Source: Amaurobius ferox (Eukaryota > Arthropoda > Arachnida > Araneae > Amaurobiidae). From it: a stretch of 64,000 nt of DNA. Positions 45,960-58,340 of the stretch are shown here, one piece after another; positions within the stretch are counted from its first letter, which is position 1; every line of letters begins with the position of its first letter. The stretch is from NCBI GenBank assembly GCA_951213105.1, contig OX578147.1, positions 123,721,642 through 123,785,641 on the forward strand. The letters run 5' to 3'. The notes under the pieces were generated by a model. The model searched no databases and was not told the DNA's origin. It saw only the letters and a list, made by a program, of their open reading frames with translations. A program made the translations under genes and the position numbers.

Positions 45960-47348
45960 GATCCCCAAGCACTGCGCCCTGTAGAATCCATGCATGATTG
46001 ATTTAATTATAAGAGCTTGTAAATATTTAATATATATAATTGCCTGAAAATATTATCCTTTTGCAGCTGTGATTCTGTATGAGGTAAATAATCTGTGTAC
46101 TTATATTTTATATGTAACTCTCGGAAATCGTGAAAATAGTGACTCTCAGATTTCTGAAACTGTGAGTATTATAAGCATTAAGGTTTGAAATAAGACCTAT
46201 TATTAATGAAATTGGGATATATTTTTTGAAATAATGTTATTAATACATTATTTATTTGGGCTCATTTGAAATACATTTGAATTTGATATATTTGCATTCA
46301 AAAAAAATTTTCATCTCATTCACATTTTTCATTGACGTAACTCAACTTCTTCACTAGCAGCTCAGGTTGAATCGTAAAATTTTAAGTGAAACACACACTC
46401 TAATAATGGACAGTAAATGTGATATTTGTCTAAAATATTACACAAACTGCATTACTCTGAACAGTATGTAAAAAAAAAGGAGGGGGGGGTAAATTTCAAT
46501 GAACAGAAATTTGCATAATGGCACAAGCTCACAAACATTTCTGAATGATATTCAAGAGCCATGCTAAAACATTGTATGTTGAATTAGCGGAAGTTTACTG
46601 TATTTAGATTTTGCAAAGGTACTTAAAATCTTTGATTTTTATCATCCTCTCATTCCAAACTTAACTTTTAGTTTGATGGTGCTACTTTACTTCAGACTCT
46701 GATCATTTAAATAGGATTTTTTCAAGAATCTGTGAATGTTTGTCACAGTCTTGTGAGCCGTCTAAATTCTCTACATTCCTGGAAAATTTGTGTTATGTAG
46801 GGGTTACCATATCATTTAAAACAGGTTTACATTATTCATTTTGGGTGATCATATTTAGTAAATCATCTAAAGTGAAATTGCATGATGAACCAAATCGTAT
46901 TTGCTCATCATAAGTTATTTAGATCATTTATTTTGAAAAGGTATGAACTGAAGTAGCCAGTAAAAAGTTTGTCTTTAAAAGTAATTGGAATTTTTTTTAG
47001 GGAATATTATTTGGGCTTATGCTATTTGACCATTATTTGATATCACGAAAATATCCCAGTTTATATTTCAGTTAGTTAGCAGCTATGTAACTACGAACAC
47101 TGTATAATCAAAAGGACTGATTTGTATGGACTGTATGATTTGTATTAATATTGTTAGTCTTGAATTCTGCCATGAAAACTATAAGTAATACACTAAAGAC
47201 ACTTTGAAAGTGATTGTTTAAACTTGCCTCAACATTTTAAAAGATATTTACATTTTTAAACAATGTACAATTATGTAATTTTATAACTGTTGCTGAATGC
47301 TTTTAAATGCCATGTGTGTACTTTTATTGCTTGTTTTTTGTAAATTTT
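45960..47348 (+). other. Anillin 3' untranslated region (probable)
   Basis: AT-rich sequence after the stop up to the strongest poly(A) signal at 47349. No open frame or repeat of note. Extent is inferred from the signal only. Confidence 0.55.
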
Positions 47349-47354
47349 AATAAA
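47349..47354 (+). terminator. Anillin poly(A) signal
   Basis: AATAAA in TTTTAATAAACTTTTTATAC, followed by TTTTGCTTGTTTGTGTGATA, a good GU/U-rich downstream element. About 1.4 kb after the stop. Weaker signals exist nearer. Confidence 0.55.
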
Positions 47355-47369
47355 CTTTTTATACTTATT

Positions 47370-50300
47370 TTGCTTGTTTGTGTGATATACAGATATTAAG
47401 TACATTAAACTCTTGTTGTCTGCATGTACCAGTGATGAAAATGCCTCACAGATTCACAATTTTTGCTTTTTTCCTTAGAGTAGTTCAGTTTTGCCCAGAT
47501 ATGTTTTTAGTGTCTTCGTCTGAGACTGCTGTTGATATCTCATTCTCCTATTAAGTACTCTCAACTTGGTTCCTAAGTGATGGAAACAAAATTTCGTTTT
47601 TACTGAGTATGTAAAACTTATAGAACCAAGCATTATATACTTACACTTCTTTCAATGACTGCAATTCTTTGAGTGTGTGTGTGTGTGTCCGTGTTCTTTC
47701 TGTAAAAAGTTGAGCCAAAATGAGTAAAGCATGTGAATCATAAATACAAGCTTTCCATAGACATATATTCTATCCATGTATTAGTACTATATATAGTCTT
47801 ATTCAATTATTTTTGTAGTTTGAAATCAGAAAATGAATACTTGTACAATTTGTGACACTCTCTGCCCACTGATGTACTCCTAAATATGATATACTCCTAA
47901 AATGACAATGCTGTGTATGGTAAATTTGTATGCACACAGTTCACTAAAAATTTCTTCTCTTACCCAGATGGAGTAAACTTGGATTTTTAAGCAGTTTCTA
48001 GTCTGAAGAGATATATCTATTTTACCAATTTGGTAAAAACCTATGCTGTATTGCACTTTTCTTCAAGTCTTTTTAGTTGTTTGATTGGGATGAATCCGAA
48101 GGTGTTTCTGCCTCTTTTCCATGCTGGTCTGAAGATCAAAAGGTCGGGATTTATTTATTTCCTTGGGCTTATTGCATAAGTGTTTCACAAATTATATTTA
48201 CAGATATACTTTGGTGGGTCACTAATCTTAATGGGTCACATTACTAGATTACTAAGTATATTTATAAATCAAAATAGTTAATAGTCATCAATACATATTT
48301 TTTCTGATTTCAAGTATGAAGATTATAAATAAAATGTATTTTAAAACTGTGATGATTAAATTCATAGGTGTAGTGATGCTAGAATGCAGACTGAACTCAC
48401 ACATGCTTTGAAATTTCACAGTTCAAAACCTTAATTAATTTACTCATTCACTATTTCTTAAATTATACCTAAATAATGTGCTTAGCTGAAAGAAAATGAA
48501 AAATGTTCAAGAATATATTATATATTTAAAGGTCTTAATACCCACATATGAATAGGTTCATGTGCAATTTTAATAAAATAGTCAATACCACAATTTAACT
48601 TTTTCATTACTATGAGGAGGATTAAATCCTTCAATACTTCTAGATGGTAGATTAAGCCTTTTATACCAATTTTACCCCTTTTTTTATTTTATTATATTAA
48701 ATTATCAATAAATGTTCATATATAAATATTCTTTGAACTACATTTACTGGTTTCTATAAATGTATAATAATTTATAGACGGCTACTTCTGTGTCCAGGTA
48801 CCATGTCCAAAATTTGACTCCTGTGTTTATTTCTATTTCATAGAATCTTTTACAATTAACCAATGGATAAGGTGAGTTTTAGTATTAATTTAATATTTTT
48901 TAGCTTATACGTGAGTATATATATATGGTATTTTTCATAGCCTTATTATGTAATTTAACTATGATATTTAATATAATTCTTAACTTCCCTGATCACTACT
49001 AATATAATACGACCCACTTGGACAAATTTGGTCAATCAGAAAATTTTTATTTTTAATACAACAAGATCATTAAAAAAACTTGCATATCTATATCTTTAAA
49101 ATTGAGTGAGTTATATTTAATTGAACATTGTGAATGAGGACCATATATCAAATTAGCAATGTAAATTTGTGACATATTACAAAAAAGATAAAACTGGATG
49201 ATAACACATAGAAGACATTTTTGGAAATTCTACGTAGGCTCACGATGCAATCATGGATTCTTAAGTACTTTTCAATAACTAAGTACTTTTTTAATAATTA
49301 AGTACTTTTATTTTATCTAAACAATTTCCATCTTCAATTTGTGTATGATCCCTATTTCCACTGATGAAACAGCCTTTCACATGGTACAGAAAAGTAGCAT
49401 AAGTCAGATTTTTCCTTTATTATAATTCAATTGATTTTAAAGATACAGATATGCATTTTGTTTTTAATGATCTTGTTGCATTAAAAATAAAAATTTTCTG
49501 TTTGACCGAATTTATCTAAGAAGGTCATATAAAAATTTAAAAGTGTAATTTCTTGGAAATTAATGGGAGGACTATTTCATTAACATAGTCTTATTTCCTA
49601 CTTTACTTGCCAATGTGTAGTAGGGTAGCATTATTGAGTTGAGCTAAAGGAGTCGAGGTTTTTAACATTATTTAATATAGACTTCAGTCACAACTTTTAC
49701 ATTCTAGAAACAACAGACATTACAGATTCGGTATGGGACACTTGGAAAGAAAAAAAATACTTAGCATAATAAATGTTCATTGGAGTCAATGCTATTCCAA
49801 TATCATAATATATACTTTAAAATCTGGAACCATCTAGTAGGATAGAATTACTGACATCATTTTTTTCTCATCTAAATAAAAGGGGAAATCCAATATTTAT
49901 TATTTATTATTATTATTTATACAGTTATTTTTCAATGATTTTCATATTTAATAAATTAAAACCATTTTTCAATTAAATATATCAAAATGATCAGTTTCTA
50001 TTGAAAATACAAAACTAATACAAAACGAGATAAAATTATGTATATTTTGGTATATATTCAAATAGGAATGAAAAAGTAATTCACTTTATTTTCCCCATTT
50101 GAATGCTTAGAGTCTCAAACACAAATTCATTATTTTCAGCTGAATTGTGAGCATCTTTGACTTTTTAATTAATTTGTGTGTTCACTTTAGTCTGTATCAA
50201 ACTAAAAATTTAGACCCTGGGTCAACAACATTTTGGGAACTTTGTTTACGGCATTCAGTAATTTAAATTAGCAAATTTACAGATTACATCTTGAAAAATA

Positions 50301-50595
50301 AAATTATTTTTAAAACAATTATCAGTGTTTTTTTTTTATAGTAAAAATTTTGAAATATGGCATAAAATATGAAGGAAGTTGGTTTTAATCTTAAAGAATA
50401 TAAAAAGTAAAAGTTTTATGTCCAATAAAATCTTTAAAACTCTGGCTACAGAAAATAAAAAAAATCCCAGAACAAGGCCTGATATGCATCGATTGAGGAA
50501 TGTTTGAATTTCTACACTGTAGTTGCCTTTTACCTAATTTAAGCCCATTTACATTGATACATAATTCTGTAAACAATTTATTGCTTTTAAATAAT
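47370..50595. other. Convergent intergenic region and 3' UTR of the ribonuclease gene
   Basis: AT-rich DNA between two genes that point toward each other. No exon is recognised. The - strand gene's 3' UTR must lie at its right side; TTTATT (complement of AATAAA) at 50085-50090 is one possible poly(A) site among several. Confidence 0.5.
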
Positions 50596-50760
<165 letters not shown>

Positions 50761-51312
50761 CTATCTCTTAAATTTGAAATATGTATTATTGGAAAATTAT
50801 TTAAATATGAGATAAATTGCCCATTCTAGAAAACTCTCAGTAAATTCTACTAGAAAAAATTATTTCTTGAATACTTATAAATAGTTTACTAGATGTGCTT
50901 TTAATAATTTATCTCTAAAAAATATTTTGCCATTCATGCATTTAGAACCCTAATTTTGTCAGAATCTGCTATAGATAGCAGAGAGTTAATATGATTCATA
51001 TTGATTCAGCATCAAATTCTTGAGGGGGGTGTTAATTAAAGATTTTCACTCCCGATGCATTTTTCATTTTTGGTTAAAAAAAAAAATCTTTTTATTTTAA
51101 CTTTTTATACAGTTCCTCGGCCCCCAAAATTCTAAATGCTAAAGTTTTATTTTATACATTATGATTTATTTATACTGTGTTCAATAAATCTAGGTTTACC
51201 CAGCCTTTTTGAATAATGGCTTTACCGGGTTAACCTAGATTTATACAATTTGGGATGTTACATGTAACATATACATAGTATAATTATGTGGAAATAGAAG
51301 CAAAGCTTATAC

Positions 51313-51420
51313 CTTTTAGTAATGGTTTCCCTGAATGCAGCATTAACACTCATTAGGTCTGTGAAGTGGTCGTTACTGACCACTATTCCATTGTGTCTGG
51401 AGGCCCATTCTATAATATGT
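51313..51420 (-). CDS. NYN-domain ribonuclease, exon with catalytic SND motif
   Basis: 108 nt between - strand acceptor TTTATATTTTCTAG and donor AAAAG|GTATAA. The translation HIIEWASRHNGIVVSNDHFT then DLMSVNAAFRETITKR matches the alpha-beta segment of NYN/PIN RNases (ILKLAYESDGIVVSNDNYRDL in ZC3H12A). The Asp of SND and the Asp four residues later correspond to metal-binding acidic residues of Regnase-1. Introns 50714-51312 and 51421-51844 are AT-rich with nothing else recognised. Confidence 0.92.
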
Positions 51421-51844
51421 CTAGAAAATATAAAAAGCAAGTTGGTATGCGGTACATTGGCATTCCTCTGACTTTTCATAATAATAAATATATCAGTCAG
51501 TGAGCGAGGGGGCCAAGCCACTGTGTTTACAACCTGGCTGTCCCTCGCTATGGAATATATACTTTCTATCAGGGGTTGGCAATTGACTGGCTGCATGACA
51601 AAGTTTTATAAGCCTGCCACCAATCTCTTATGTAATAAGGTCCATTAACATTAAAATTGCAATTTTATAACACTTTTTAATTTCTTATCGCATTTTAAAG
51701 TTTTGTGTGCTTTTATTAAAGCTTTTCTACATTAAGTAAAAAATGTTACTAAAATGTACTGTTTCATTTAATTACTTTCGTAAAGGATTTTTGAAAATTT
51801 TAAGCTACATGCATACATTTTTGAGCTACATTACAATTACTCAC

Positions 51845-52081
51845 CTATCCTCGTAGCAGACAATTAGCCGTCCATTTATTGTTCTGGACGGAGTGAAAAT
51901 CATTATATTTTCCTCATACAGTTCAGCGAGGATCTCTCGGTTTGTAGTAGGTACATCTTTATTATGTTCAGACTGCCTAAAATTAGGTATAAAAACCTTT
52001 ATGTTCTGATGCCCTCTACTTTGGAATTCCTTTACGCAGATGCGTACACCTTCACAAGAAAATATCTTATTTCGGCCATGG
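51845..52081 (-). CDS. NYN-domain ribonuclease, central exon
   Basis: 237 nt between - strand acceptor TTTTTTATCCCACAG and donor GATAG|GTGAGT. The translation HGRNKIFSCEGVRICVKEFQ, SRGHQNIKVFIPNFRQS, TTNREILAELYEENIMIFTP and INGRLIVCYEDR follows the NYN core ([24 protein letters not shown] and VVCYDDR in ZC3H12A). At the catalytic DD pair of Regnase-1 this protein has ED, so one acidic residue is conservatively changed. The exon joins GSNVAM-A on one side and R-HIIEW on the other, with every split codon fitting. Such enzymes cleave single-stranded RNA; N4BP1 and KHNYN act in immune and antiviral mRNA decay in vertebrates. The arthropod role is unknown. Confidence 0.94.
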
Positions 52082-52192
52082 CTGTGGGATAAAAAAGAAC
52101 TATTTAAAAAGTGTCACACTTTAAGGTTTGTTTCTAACATTCATCAATAAAATAAACTGCACACGCCTATACTATTCACACATATATATGTC

Positions 52193-52250
52193 GGCCGTCC
52201 AAATGGTTGCTCGTGTCCTTTGGATGAGTCGGACGGTCTGGGTCTTCTAC
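52193..52250 (+). mobile_element. SINE family 1 fragment
   Basis: GTCGGCCGTCCAAATGGTTG and GAGTCGGACGGTCTGGGTC match the tail end of the SINE at 35756, in opposite orientation. Flanked by ACATATATATGT on both sides (52179-52190 and 52250-52261), a likely target-site duplication. Confidence 0.7.
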
Positions 52251-52394
52251 ACATATATATGTACTATAACTTATACCCCCGAACCTAATAGATAAAAATG
52301 TAAATATTTTTGTTTGTTTTGTTAGAAATGGGGGTCCAGATTATGAATATATAAAAATAATTTCAATATTTGAATATTTTGAACCTTTTTTTTT

Positions 52395-52910
52395 TTTAAA
52401 AGACTTGTAAAGAGTCTTGCTGTCCCAACCGGACCGCAAGACTCCGAACTGCCCAGCCGACATTCTACCGTTGAGCTACTGAGATGATATTGTTAGCTCT
52501 TATCTTCGAAGTGGACTCTGCATTCTCCACTCTCTAATGTCAGATTAGCTGTCAGCTGGCAATTTGACTGACCACCTCTTGCTATTTTTACCTCAGGTTA
52601 GACTCCTGCCATGACTATTTTTACCCAGGTTAGTATCCTGTGTGGTCATTATCCTCCCGATTTGAAATCGGCTCTTAATCTTCCAGAGTCCACTGAATTC
52701 ATGATAGTCATGCTGGGGTTACTTTCAGACCTCCGACATCTTTTCACTAACCTACCGAGTTAATTTGTTCGGATGTCATTGTATAAGGCCTAGCTGCCCC
52801 TAGCGGAAATCGAACCCTGGACTCCGAACTGGCCAGCCGACATTCTAGCATTGAGCAACTGGGACGATATTGCAAGCTCTTATCTTTGAAGTGAACTCTG
52901 CAGACTTATA
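52395..52910 (-). mobile_element. tRNA-derived SINE (family 4), two heads
   Basis: Near 52425-52505 and again at 52800-52890 the same tRNA-like head appears, CCGAACTGCCCAGCCGACATTCTA then GAGCTACTGAGA. The right copy keeps a B-box complement (AAATCGAACCC near 52807). Between them is a 300-nt body. The arrangement is a partial dimer or two tandem insertions, both in - orientation. The intron containing it spans 52082-56049. Confidence 0.7.
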
Positions 52911-53033
52911 ATTGGATAATTGGTGGACTCTGCAGATGTATTATCTAATTAAAATGCATCTAATATTTTATATTTTACATATATTTTGTTCTACATTTTA
53001 GAATATTTGCCCTCATTTCAAGTGAAAATGAAG

Positions 53034-53567
53034 GCAAGTCTGAATATACACTTGGCTTTAATTTTATTGTAATTCAAGAAATTTAATTATAAATATTTCC
53101 CCATACAGATTTGGACACAAAATTTATGTGGCAATTGATTACTTATAAAAAGTAAGTTTCGAATACAGAAATTAAAGTCTGCCATTTTGTCTTCATTTCC
53201 ACTTCCAAATATCTGATCACCTTAATATATAAAGTCATTTTGGGCAATAAATATCTGAAAGATAAAAATGCCGATATTGATTTTGCTAAAAAATCTGTTG
53301 AAAACCCAGACCACACGACCAACCCGAAGGCTTGTGGTAGCAAGATGTGTGGCCGGGCTAAAAAATCTGTTGTATTTCCTCACTGTTTTCCTTCATGGCA
53401 CATGAGAGTGCAAACTGTACTAAATTTAATTTCTGTATTCGAAACTTACTTTTTATAAGTAATCAATTGCCACATAAATTTTGTGTCCAAATCTGTATGG
53501 GGAAATATTTATAATTAAATTTCTTGAATTACAATAAAATTAAAGCCAAATGTATATTCAGACTTGC
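53034..53567. mobile_element. Foldback element, 143-bp inverted arms
   Basis: 53034-53176 and 53425-53567 are nearly perfect reverse complements (outer word GCAAGTCTGAATATACA; inner CGAATACAGAAATTAAA). The 247-nt spacer has a smaller palindrome (CCACACGACCAACC... and GGTAGCAAGATGTGTGG) and a duplicated GCTAAAAAATCTGTTG. No transposase. Confidence 0.85.
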
Positions 53568-54049
53568 AAAGAGAATATCATAAGTATTGTCCCGTGAACA
53601 ATTTTCTACTATCAAATAGTTATTTACACAACTGATTTTACATTTAACACACCACTTTTACTTTTCTCTATTTTTAATGAACGCTGTAATGTTAGGAACG
53701 TCACAAACAAGCGAGAAAAATTAAGATTTCATTCTGCGTTTCTTATTATTTCTTCTTTTCTTTCTTTCATTTAACCCTTTCGGGACGGCGGCATTCCGAA
53801 ACCGCCGTGGCCCAAAAGACGGCTAATTTTTTGCGCTAAGCCTAACTCTCGATAAAAATTCACTAAAAATCACCCGTTCAACACAGCATTCTACTTTTTT
53901 CAGGAAGAAAAGAAATACTTATTTTCTATTTGATGTATATTTTTATATAAATTTTCTTTTATCAAAATATTAAAAATTTTAGTGTATATATGTTTTAGGT
54001 ACAGATGGATAATTCTTTGGCATGTCCTTCCGATTTTTTAAAACTGTAC

Positions 54050-55141
54050 CACATATATGCGTATTCTTAGACAACAAATACAGGAGAGGTAAAAAATTTA
54101 TCCAAATACAAAGTATATCCTTTTCCTGAAAGTTCACTTAGAAGTGTTTTCACAACGCGTTCTCCATACATACCCACCATCAGAGCTTGATAATCCCGTG
54201 TCCTTTCCAGTATACACAAGGAAATTCCATTTACGGCCTCATTCCGATTCTGACAATTTATATATTTTTATTCCATATCTGGACCTTTTCGAGGGGATAT
54301 ATTGACGAAATCCCAGCCTTCCTTTCCATGAGAACAAAGATTCATCAATGATCACATTTCTTCTAGGAGAGTGTATAAAGATTTAAATTTTGAAACCAAT
54401 GCATCTAACACGGGTTTCAATTTATCTAGTTTTTGGGCATTACTATCAAGAGTAAAATGAAGGTAACGTAATATTCCTATAAATCGATCGCGACTCATAA
54501 CTGAATTAAAAAAAGGAGTACTGATAATTGGATTCTTAGAAAAATACATTTTAAGATTTGGTTTTCTGACAATGCTCGCCAAAATTACTAGTGCGAGAAA
54601 CACACGAAATTTGTTTCCTGTCACAGGTGTAAATACATTTTCACAGGGGAAAATACATTTCAGTTCCTGTCACAGGTGTAAATACATTTCCTGTCACAGG
54701 TGTAAATACATTTAGGTGGAGTCTTCGATGTGGAAGGAGAGAGGAGATTTTTCTCCCATTTTTTCTTTGCAAACTCATTAGTTGCTTTTACGATAAATTC
54801 TACTAGTTCATCATCAAAAATATGCTAAAAAAATCAAGTTCCTTATCTAAATTAGGCGGCATGATATTGTGATTTATTTCAGGTATGTTAAAAAACTCCA
54901 AAGAATTCAGATCTTTCAAATCACATGTCCAAACATCATTCGAAAAAACAGCAACTGAAGCTGGCGGCGTTGTAATAATAGTACGCTCAGAATCTGAAGA
55001 ATCAATTGCATTTTCAGCTTCATGATCAGAAATACCACTGTTCCACGAATCTTCACTATCTGCTTTGCTTTCATTACTGTCTGGTTCGTTTATCATACGC
55101 GTATATTCTTCCACAGAAGGAAAAAGTCTCAAACCTCCCAT
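54050..55141 (-). pseudogene. Broken piggyBac transposase
   Basis: On the - strand, from 55141, an acidic N-terminal region with Ser/Asp clusters runs to about 54803. After a frame change comes a segment up to 54352 that reads FRVFLALVILASIVRKPNLK and FFNSVMSRDRFIGILRYLHF, the conserved N-terminal part of the DDE_Tnp_1_7 domain. Then another frame change precedes remnants (NVIIDESLFSWKGRL, IYKLSE) that hold the first catalytic region. The rest of the catalytic core and the C-terminal Cys-rich finger are missing. A repeated CACAGGTGTAAATACATTT (three times, 54617-54715) lies between the pieces. Two or more frameshifts make it non-functional. Confidence 0.85.
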
Positions 55142-55189
55142 ATTTTTATCCGAAATAGCCTAATCATTTCACTGTCGCACATTCTTTTA

Positions 55190-55206
55190 ACCCCCCCCCC
55201 CCCCCC
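55190..55206. repeat. Poly(C) tract
   Basis: 17 consecutive C inside the piggyBac relic. Confidence 0.9.
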
Positions 55207-56049
55207 AAGAAAAATACTCTCTTATATTCCTGTAATTCACCAACGAAATCATTAAAAGCTAAAATCAAAAGGAAACCCGGAACTCAATTATAAAATTGTT
55301 GATGCTGCGAGAAATGCTCTGTTTATTTACTTTACAGGACCATGTTTCTCCGCTCCAAATGAAGAAATAATTCATTGGATTCTCCTTGTGCCAAGGTCAA
55401 ACATCTATAAAATACATTTAAGTTGCTTCCACGGGTATTTAACGCCATCTAGTAGACAAATTCAAATGAAAATGTTTCACGTAGAAACACCAATACGTGC
55501 CACTCGGCGTTTAGGGTAAAGTTCTCTCCGGCACCAGTGCGTGCCGAACGTCCTTGAATGCAAGTTCGCAGCCGGCATGCGGGGATGCCAACCGTCGCAA
55601 AAGGGTTAATATTTCTTACTTTTTTAACTGTGAAAGCTCATAAAATTTATTGAAGCCTTCGTGGGCCCTTGTGAGGATATTATTTGATCTCCAATCTCAG
55701 GCCGATGCCAGAGATGATAACTAAGGAAGGCTCAACAGTGCTGAAAGAAAGGCTCACCATGAAAAATACATTTTTTTTTAAATGCATAAGAATATTACAT
55801 TTAAGTGTTTGACTAAATTGCTTTATTAAAAATATTTTAATTGATCGTAACTAAATATGGTGGGGTTTTTTTATTATTGGAGATCACTATTATGTGTTAT
55901 TAAATCAAATTTTTATGTATATAAAGATAATTAGATAATCCTTAGAATATACAATAATTATTAATATACAGTAATAACTATGATAGTTATAATTATGGTA
56001 CACAAATCATTTTTCACAAATCAAAGATAGAACTGATTCAAAAACTTAC

Positions 56050-56141
56050 GCCATAGCCACATTCGACCCGTCTACAGATATGGGTCTTAAATTATTAGTC
56101 ACTGATTTAATCATTTTATTAACTGCAGTCACCTGTTGATG
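56050..56141 (-). CDS. NYN-domain ribonuclease, exon with catalytic VDGSN motif
   Basis: 92 nt between - strand acceptor TTTTATTCCAG and donor ATGGC|GTAAGT. The translation HQQVTAVNKMIKSVTNNLRP then ISVDGSNVAMA carries the first strand and catalytic Asp of NYN/PIN ribonucleases (VVDGSNVAM in ZC3H12A). The split Ala codon continues into HGRNKIFSCEG of the next exon. Entry phase 0 fits the preceding Lys-rich exons, all of which are phase 0-0. Confidence 0.92.
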
Positions 56142-56289
56142 CTGGAATAAAAGGATTAAGATTGTAGAAATTAAAGAATAATTTTACTTTAATTAGAACA
56201 TATTACTTATATATGCACGCAAGGAATTTTTAATATCATAAAAATTAAACAATGCATTTACTGGCATTTGTGATATGGAGCGCTTATAA

Positions 56290-56590
56290 CAAGTCCTCGC
56301 TCATTTGGAGAAGTTGACGTGACACAAGCTAAATTGAATTGAAAGATGTGTCAGTGTTTTGAGAATAGTATCGGCTATATTGGGAATTAGCTGAGCATTT
56401 AATTGCTGTTTTATCGCATCTGATAGTCACTGAGTGATCTTGTAAGATAGTTATTGGGTTAATCACCATATATTGTTCCTATTTACACTTATTAGTGTTT
56501 TTAAATAAACGTGTTAGTTATCCAGAAATTTGGTCTCATTCTTGTATCTTGAAAGTACATTCACGATTCCAGAGGATACGTCCTAGTAAT
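56290..56590 (+). repeat. LTR-like or retroelement end, second copy
   Basis: Diverged copy of 43549-43850, ending with TTAAATAAACGTGTTAGTTA, TCCAGAAATTTGGTCTCATT and CTTGTATCTTGAAAGTACAT. No coding part is attached. Confidence 0.45.
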
Positions 56591-57077
56591 ATTTTATATT
56601 TATGTGATATGGCTATTTAAAAAAAAAAAAAAAATGGAGGTTGGCACTTTGAAAGTCTGAGAAAGCTAAAATTTCGTACAAGAAAAGTTTTTCTCTCCAT
56701 CTATTTGTCTGTCAGTAACACTTGGCAATAAATTGGGTGCCTTTTTAGAAATGTCCCCAAATTGACAAAAAATCAGTATCGCGTAAAATGAAGATTAATT
56801 TCTTTAACCCTTGTCGCTTTGTGGCAATTAATAATTTAATATTCTTGAATCAAAATATAGTGAGTTTTACTGTTTGTGGGACTGGTGCATTTTGTTAGCG
56901 ATACTTCGCTAGCAAGTGTCACACACAGTCGGAAAGAAGATATTTTATTATATATAAATAACTCTTAGTGAATTGTTGGTCTTAAAAATATATTTTGAAA
57001 TATGGATAACATTGAGAACTAATGTAATTGTTCAGCAAACTCCCATGCATACACCACTAACTTTCCCCGTATACATG

Positions 57078-57115
57078 AATAGTATTTGAGTAGCATCGGG
57101 GATCGAACCCGTAAC
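57078..57115 (-). mobile_element. tRNA-like B-box fragment
   Basis: CATCGGGGATCGAACCCGTAACCTCA is typical of the complement of a tRNA T-arm and variable region. No A box is found at the expected distance, so it is a SINE remnant at most. Confidence 0.3.
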
Positions 57116-57180
57116 CTCAACGTGTGGATTTTCTTACTTAATATGTTAGAATACGCTAATAAAAGTAAATGGACACTCAC

Positions 57181-57294
57181 CTTGTGAATACTTTTAGCTG
57201 CCTCTTTACTTTTACAATTTCTTATTTTCGTCTCATGCTTCTTGACTTTTTCTTCAACATTTTTAGGGATTTTAGCTGGTTTTTTTAAAACTTC
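57181..57294 (-). CDS. NYN ribonuclease, Lys-rich exon (duplicate 3)
   Basis: 38 codons, phase 0-0, between - strand acceptor ATCATTCCAG and donor CACAAG|GTGAGTGTCC. The translation EVLKKPAKIPKNVEEKVKKH then ETKIRNCKSKEAAKSIHK is basic and probably disordered or helical. No domain is recognised. Both its intron flanks resemble those of the exons at 57901 and 59153, so it is taken as part of the same gene and as one of three duplicated exons. Confidence 0.75.
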
Positions 57295-57900
57295 CTGGAA
57301 TGATACATTTCATGTGCTGAGTTATTCATGCAACTATCAAAAACAAGAACGAAATGAGGCCTGTATAGATTTAACAATTATAGACTAGAAAAATATTTTC
57401 ATGTTATTGAAGTCTTGATTGGATGGATTACACCAAGTAAATGACATACTTATTATCTATTGGGTTTGTTTTGTTCTGACCAATGTATTTTATTTTTTTT
57501 CAAAAATATTAGTTTAGCACCAGAAAGTCATTTTTGCTCAAATGTTAAAGCAGAAAAAAATAGTGTTTGCTTTTCTCAAAATGAATGAATAATAAAATGA
57601 AACAACCTTTTTTTATTCTTAAATAACAAAATTAATTTTTCTATAAAATACCTATTCCTTTCTTAAGCTAATAAAACTGTATTTCACAACAATTCACCCA
57701 AAAGACTGAAATATTTTTATTGAAAAAATAGTTTAGCACATTCGACCATTCTAGGCCCAACAAATACCACATAGTACTCATATTATCCGATTCTCTTCCT
57801 TACTCAAACATCTAAAGACAAGCCGCACACTAGACTTATTAATAAATCTTAATTTTTCAAAATATTTAAATTTAGATAGTATTTTAAGATGGACACTCAC

Positions 57901-58008
57901 CTTTCCAGCTTTCCTTTTCGGATTGCCATTTTTTACAATCTTCTTGTTTTGTAGAGGCTGTTCGAGACTTTCTTCACTGGAAGCCTGCTTTGTTTCCACA
58001 TTAATGTT
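57901..58008 (-). CDS. NYN ribonuclease, Lys-rich exon (duplicate 2)
   Basis: 36 codons, phase 0-0, between - strand acceptor GTCATTCCAG and donor GGAAAG|GTGAGTGTCC. The translation NINVETKQASSEESLEQPLQ then NKKIVKNGNPKRKAGK has an acidic Ser-rich start and a basic end that could act as a nuclear localisation signal (NPKRKAGK). The phase and splice context fit the ribonuclease gene. Function of this linker is unknown. Confidence 0.75.
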
Positions 58009-58340
58009 CTGGAATGACAGATTTTACGGACTGAGTTTTTCATGCAACTCTCAAAAACAAATGAGCAAATTTAACCTAGCCTCTTATGTAGTCGCTTAGC
58101 GGCTTATGTATCTTACTGGGCGTGAACGTAATAATAATAGGATTTATTTTTATTTAAATTTACCATCCAATGTATAAAACTGCTAAAAAACGTTCTCTGT
58201 TTGTGATAAGAATCGTCATCAATCGCTCCAAACAAGGGATAACAAAATTATTTTGTAAATAAAGAAATACGAACGAGAAATTACACATGACATTATAAAT
58301 AGCAGTTTTGAACTGCTAACATATACCCTTTACCTTTTTT

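Larger units (their letters stand above)
53771..55609 (-). mobile_element. PiggyBac element with intact ends and TTAA duplication
   Basis: The ends read TTAA|CCCTTTCGGGACGG (53771) and CCGTCGCAAAAGGG|TTAA (to 55609). This is a 14-bp terminal inverted repeat with two mismatches, flanked by the TTAA target duplication that defines the piggyBac superfamily. Internal GC-rich sub-terminal palindromes (GCGGCATTCCGAAACCGCC at the left, GCCGGCATGCGGGGATGCC at the right) support this. The element is 1831 bp, shorter than a typical autonomous piggyBac, so it is internally deleted. Confidence 0.9.
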
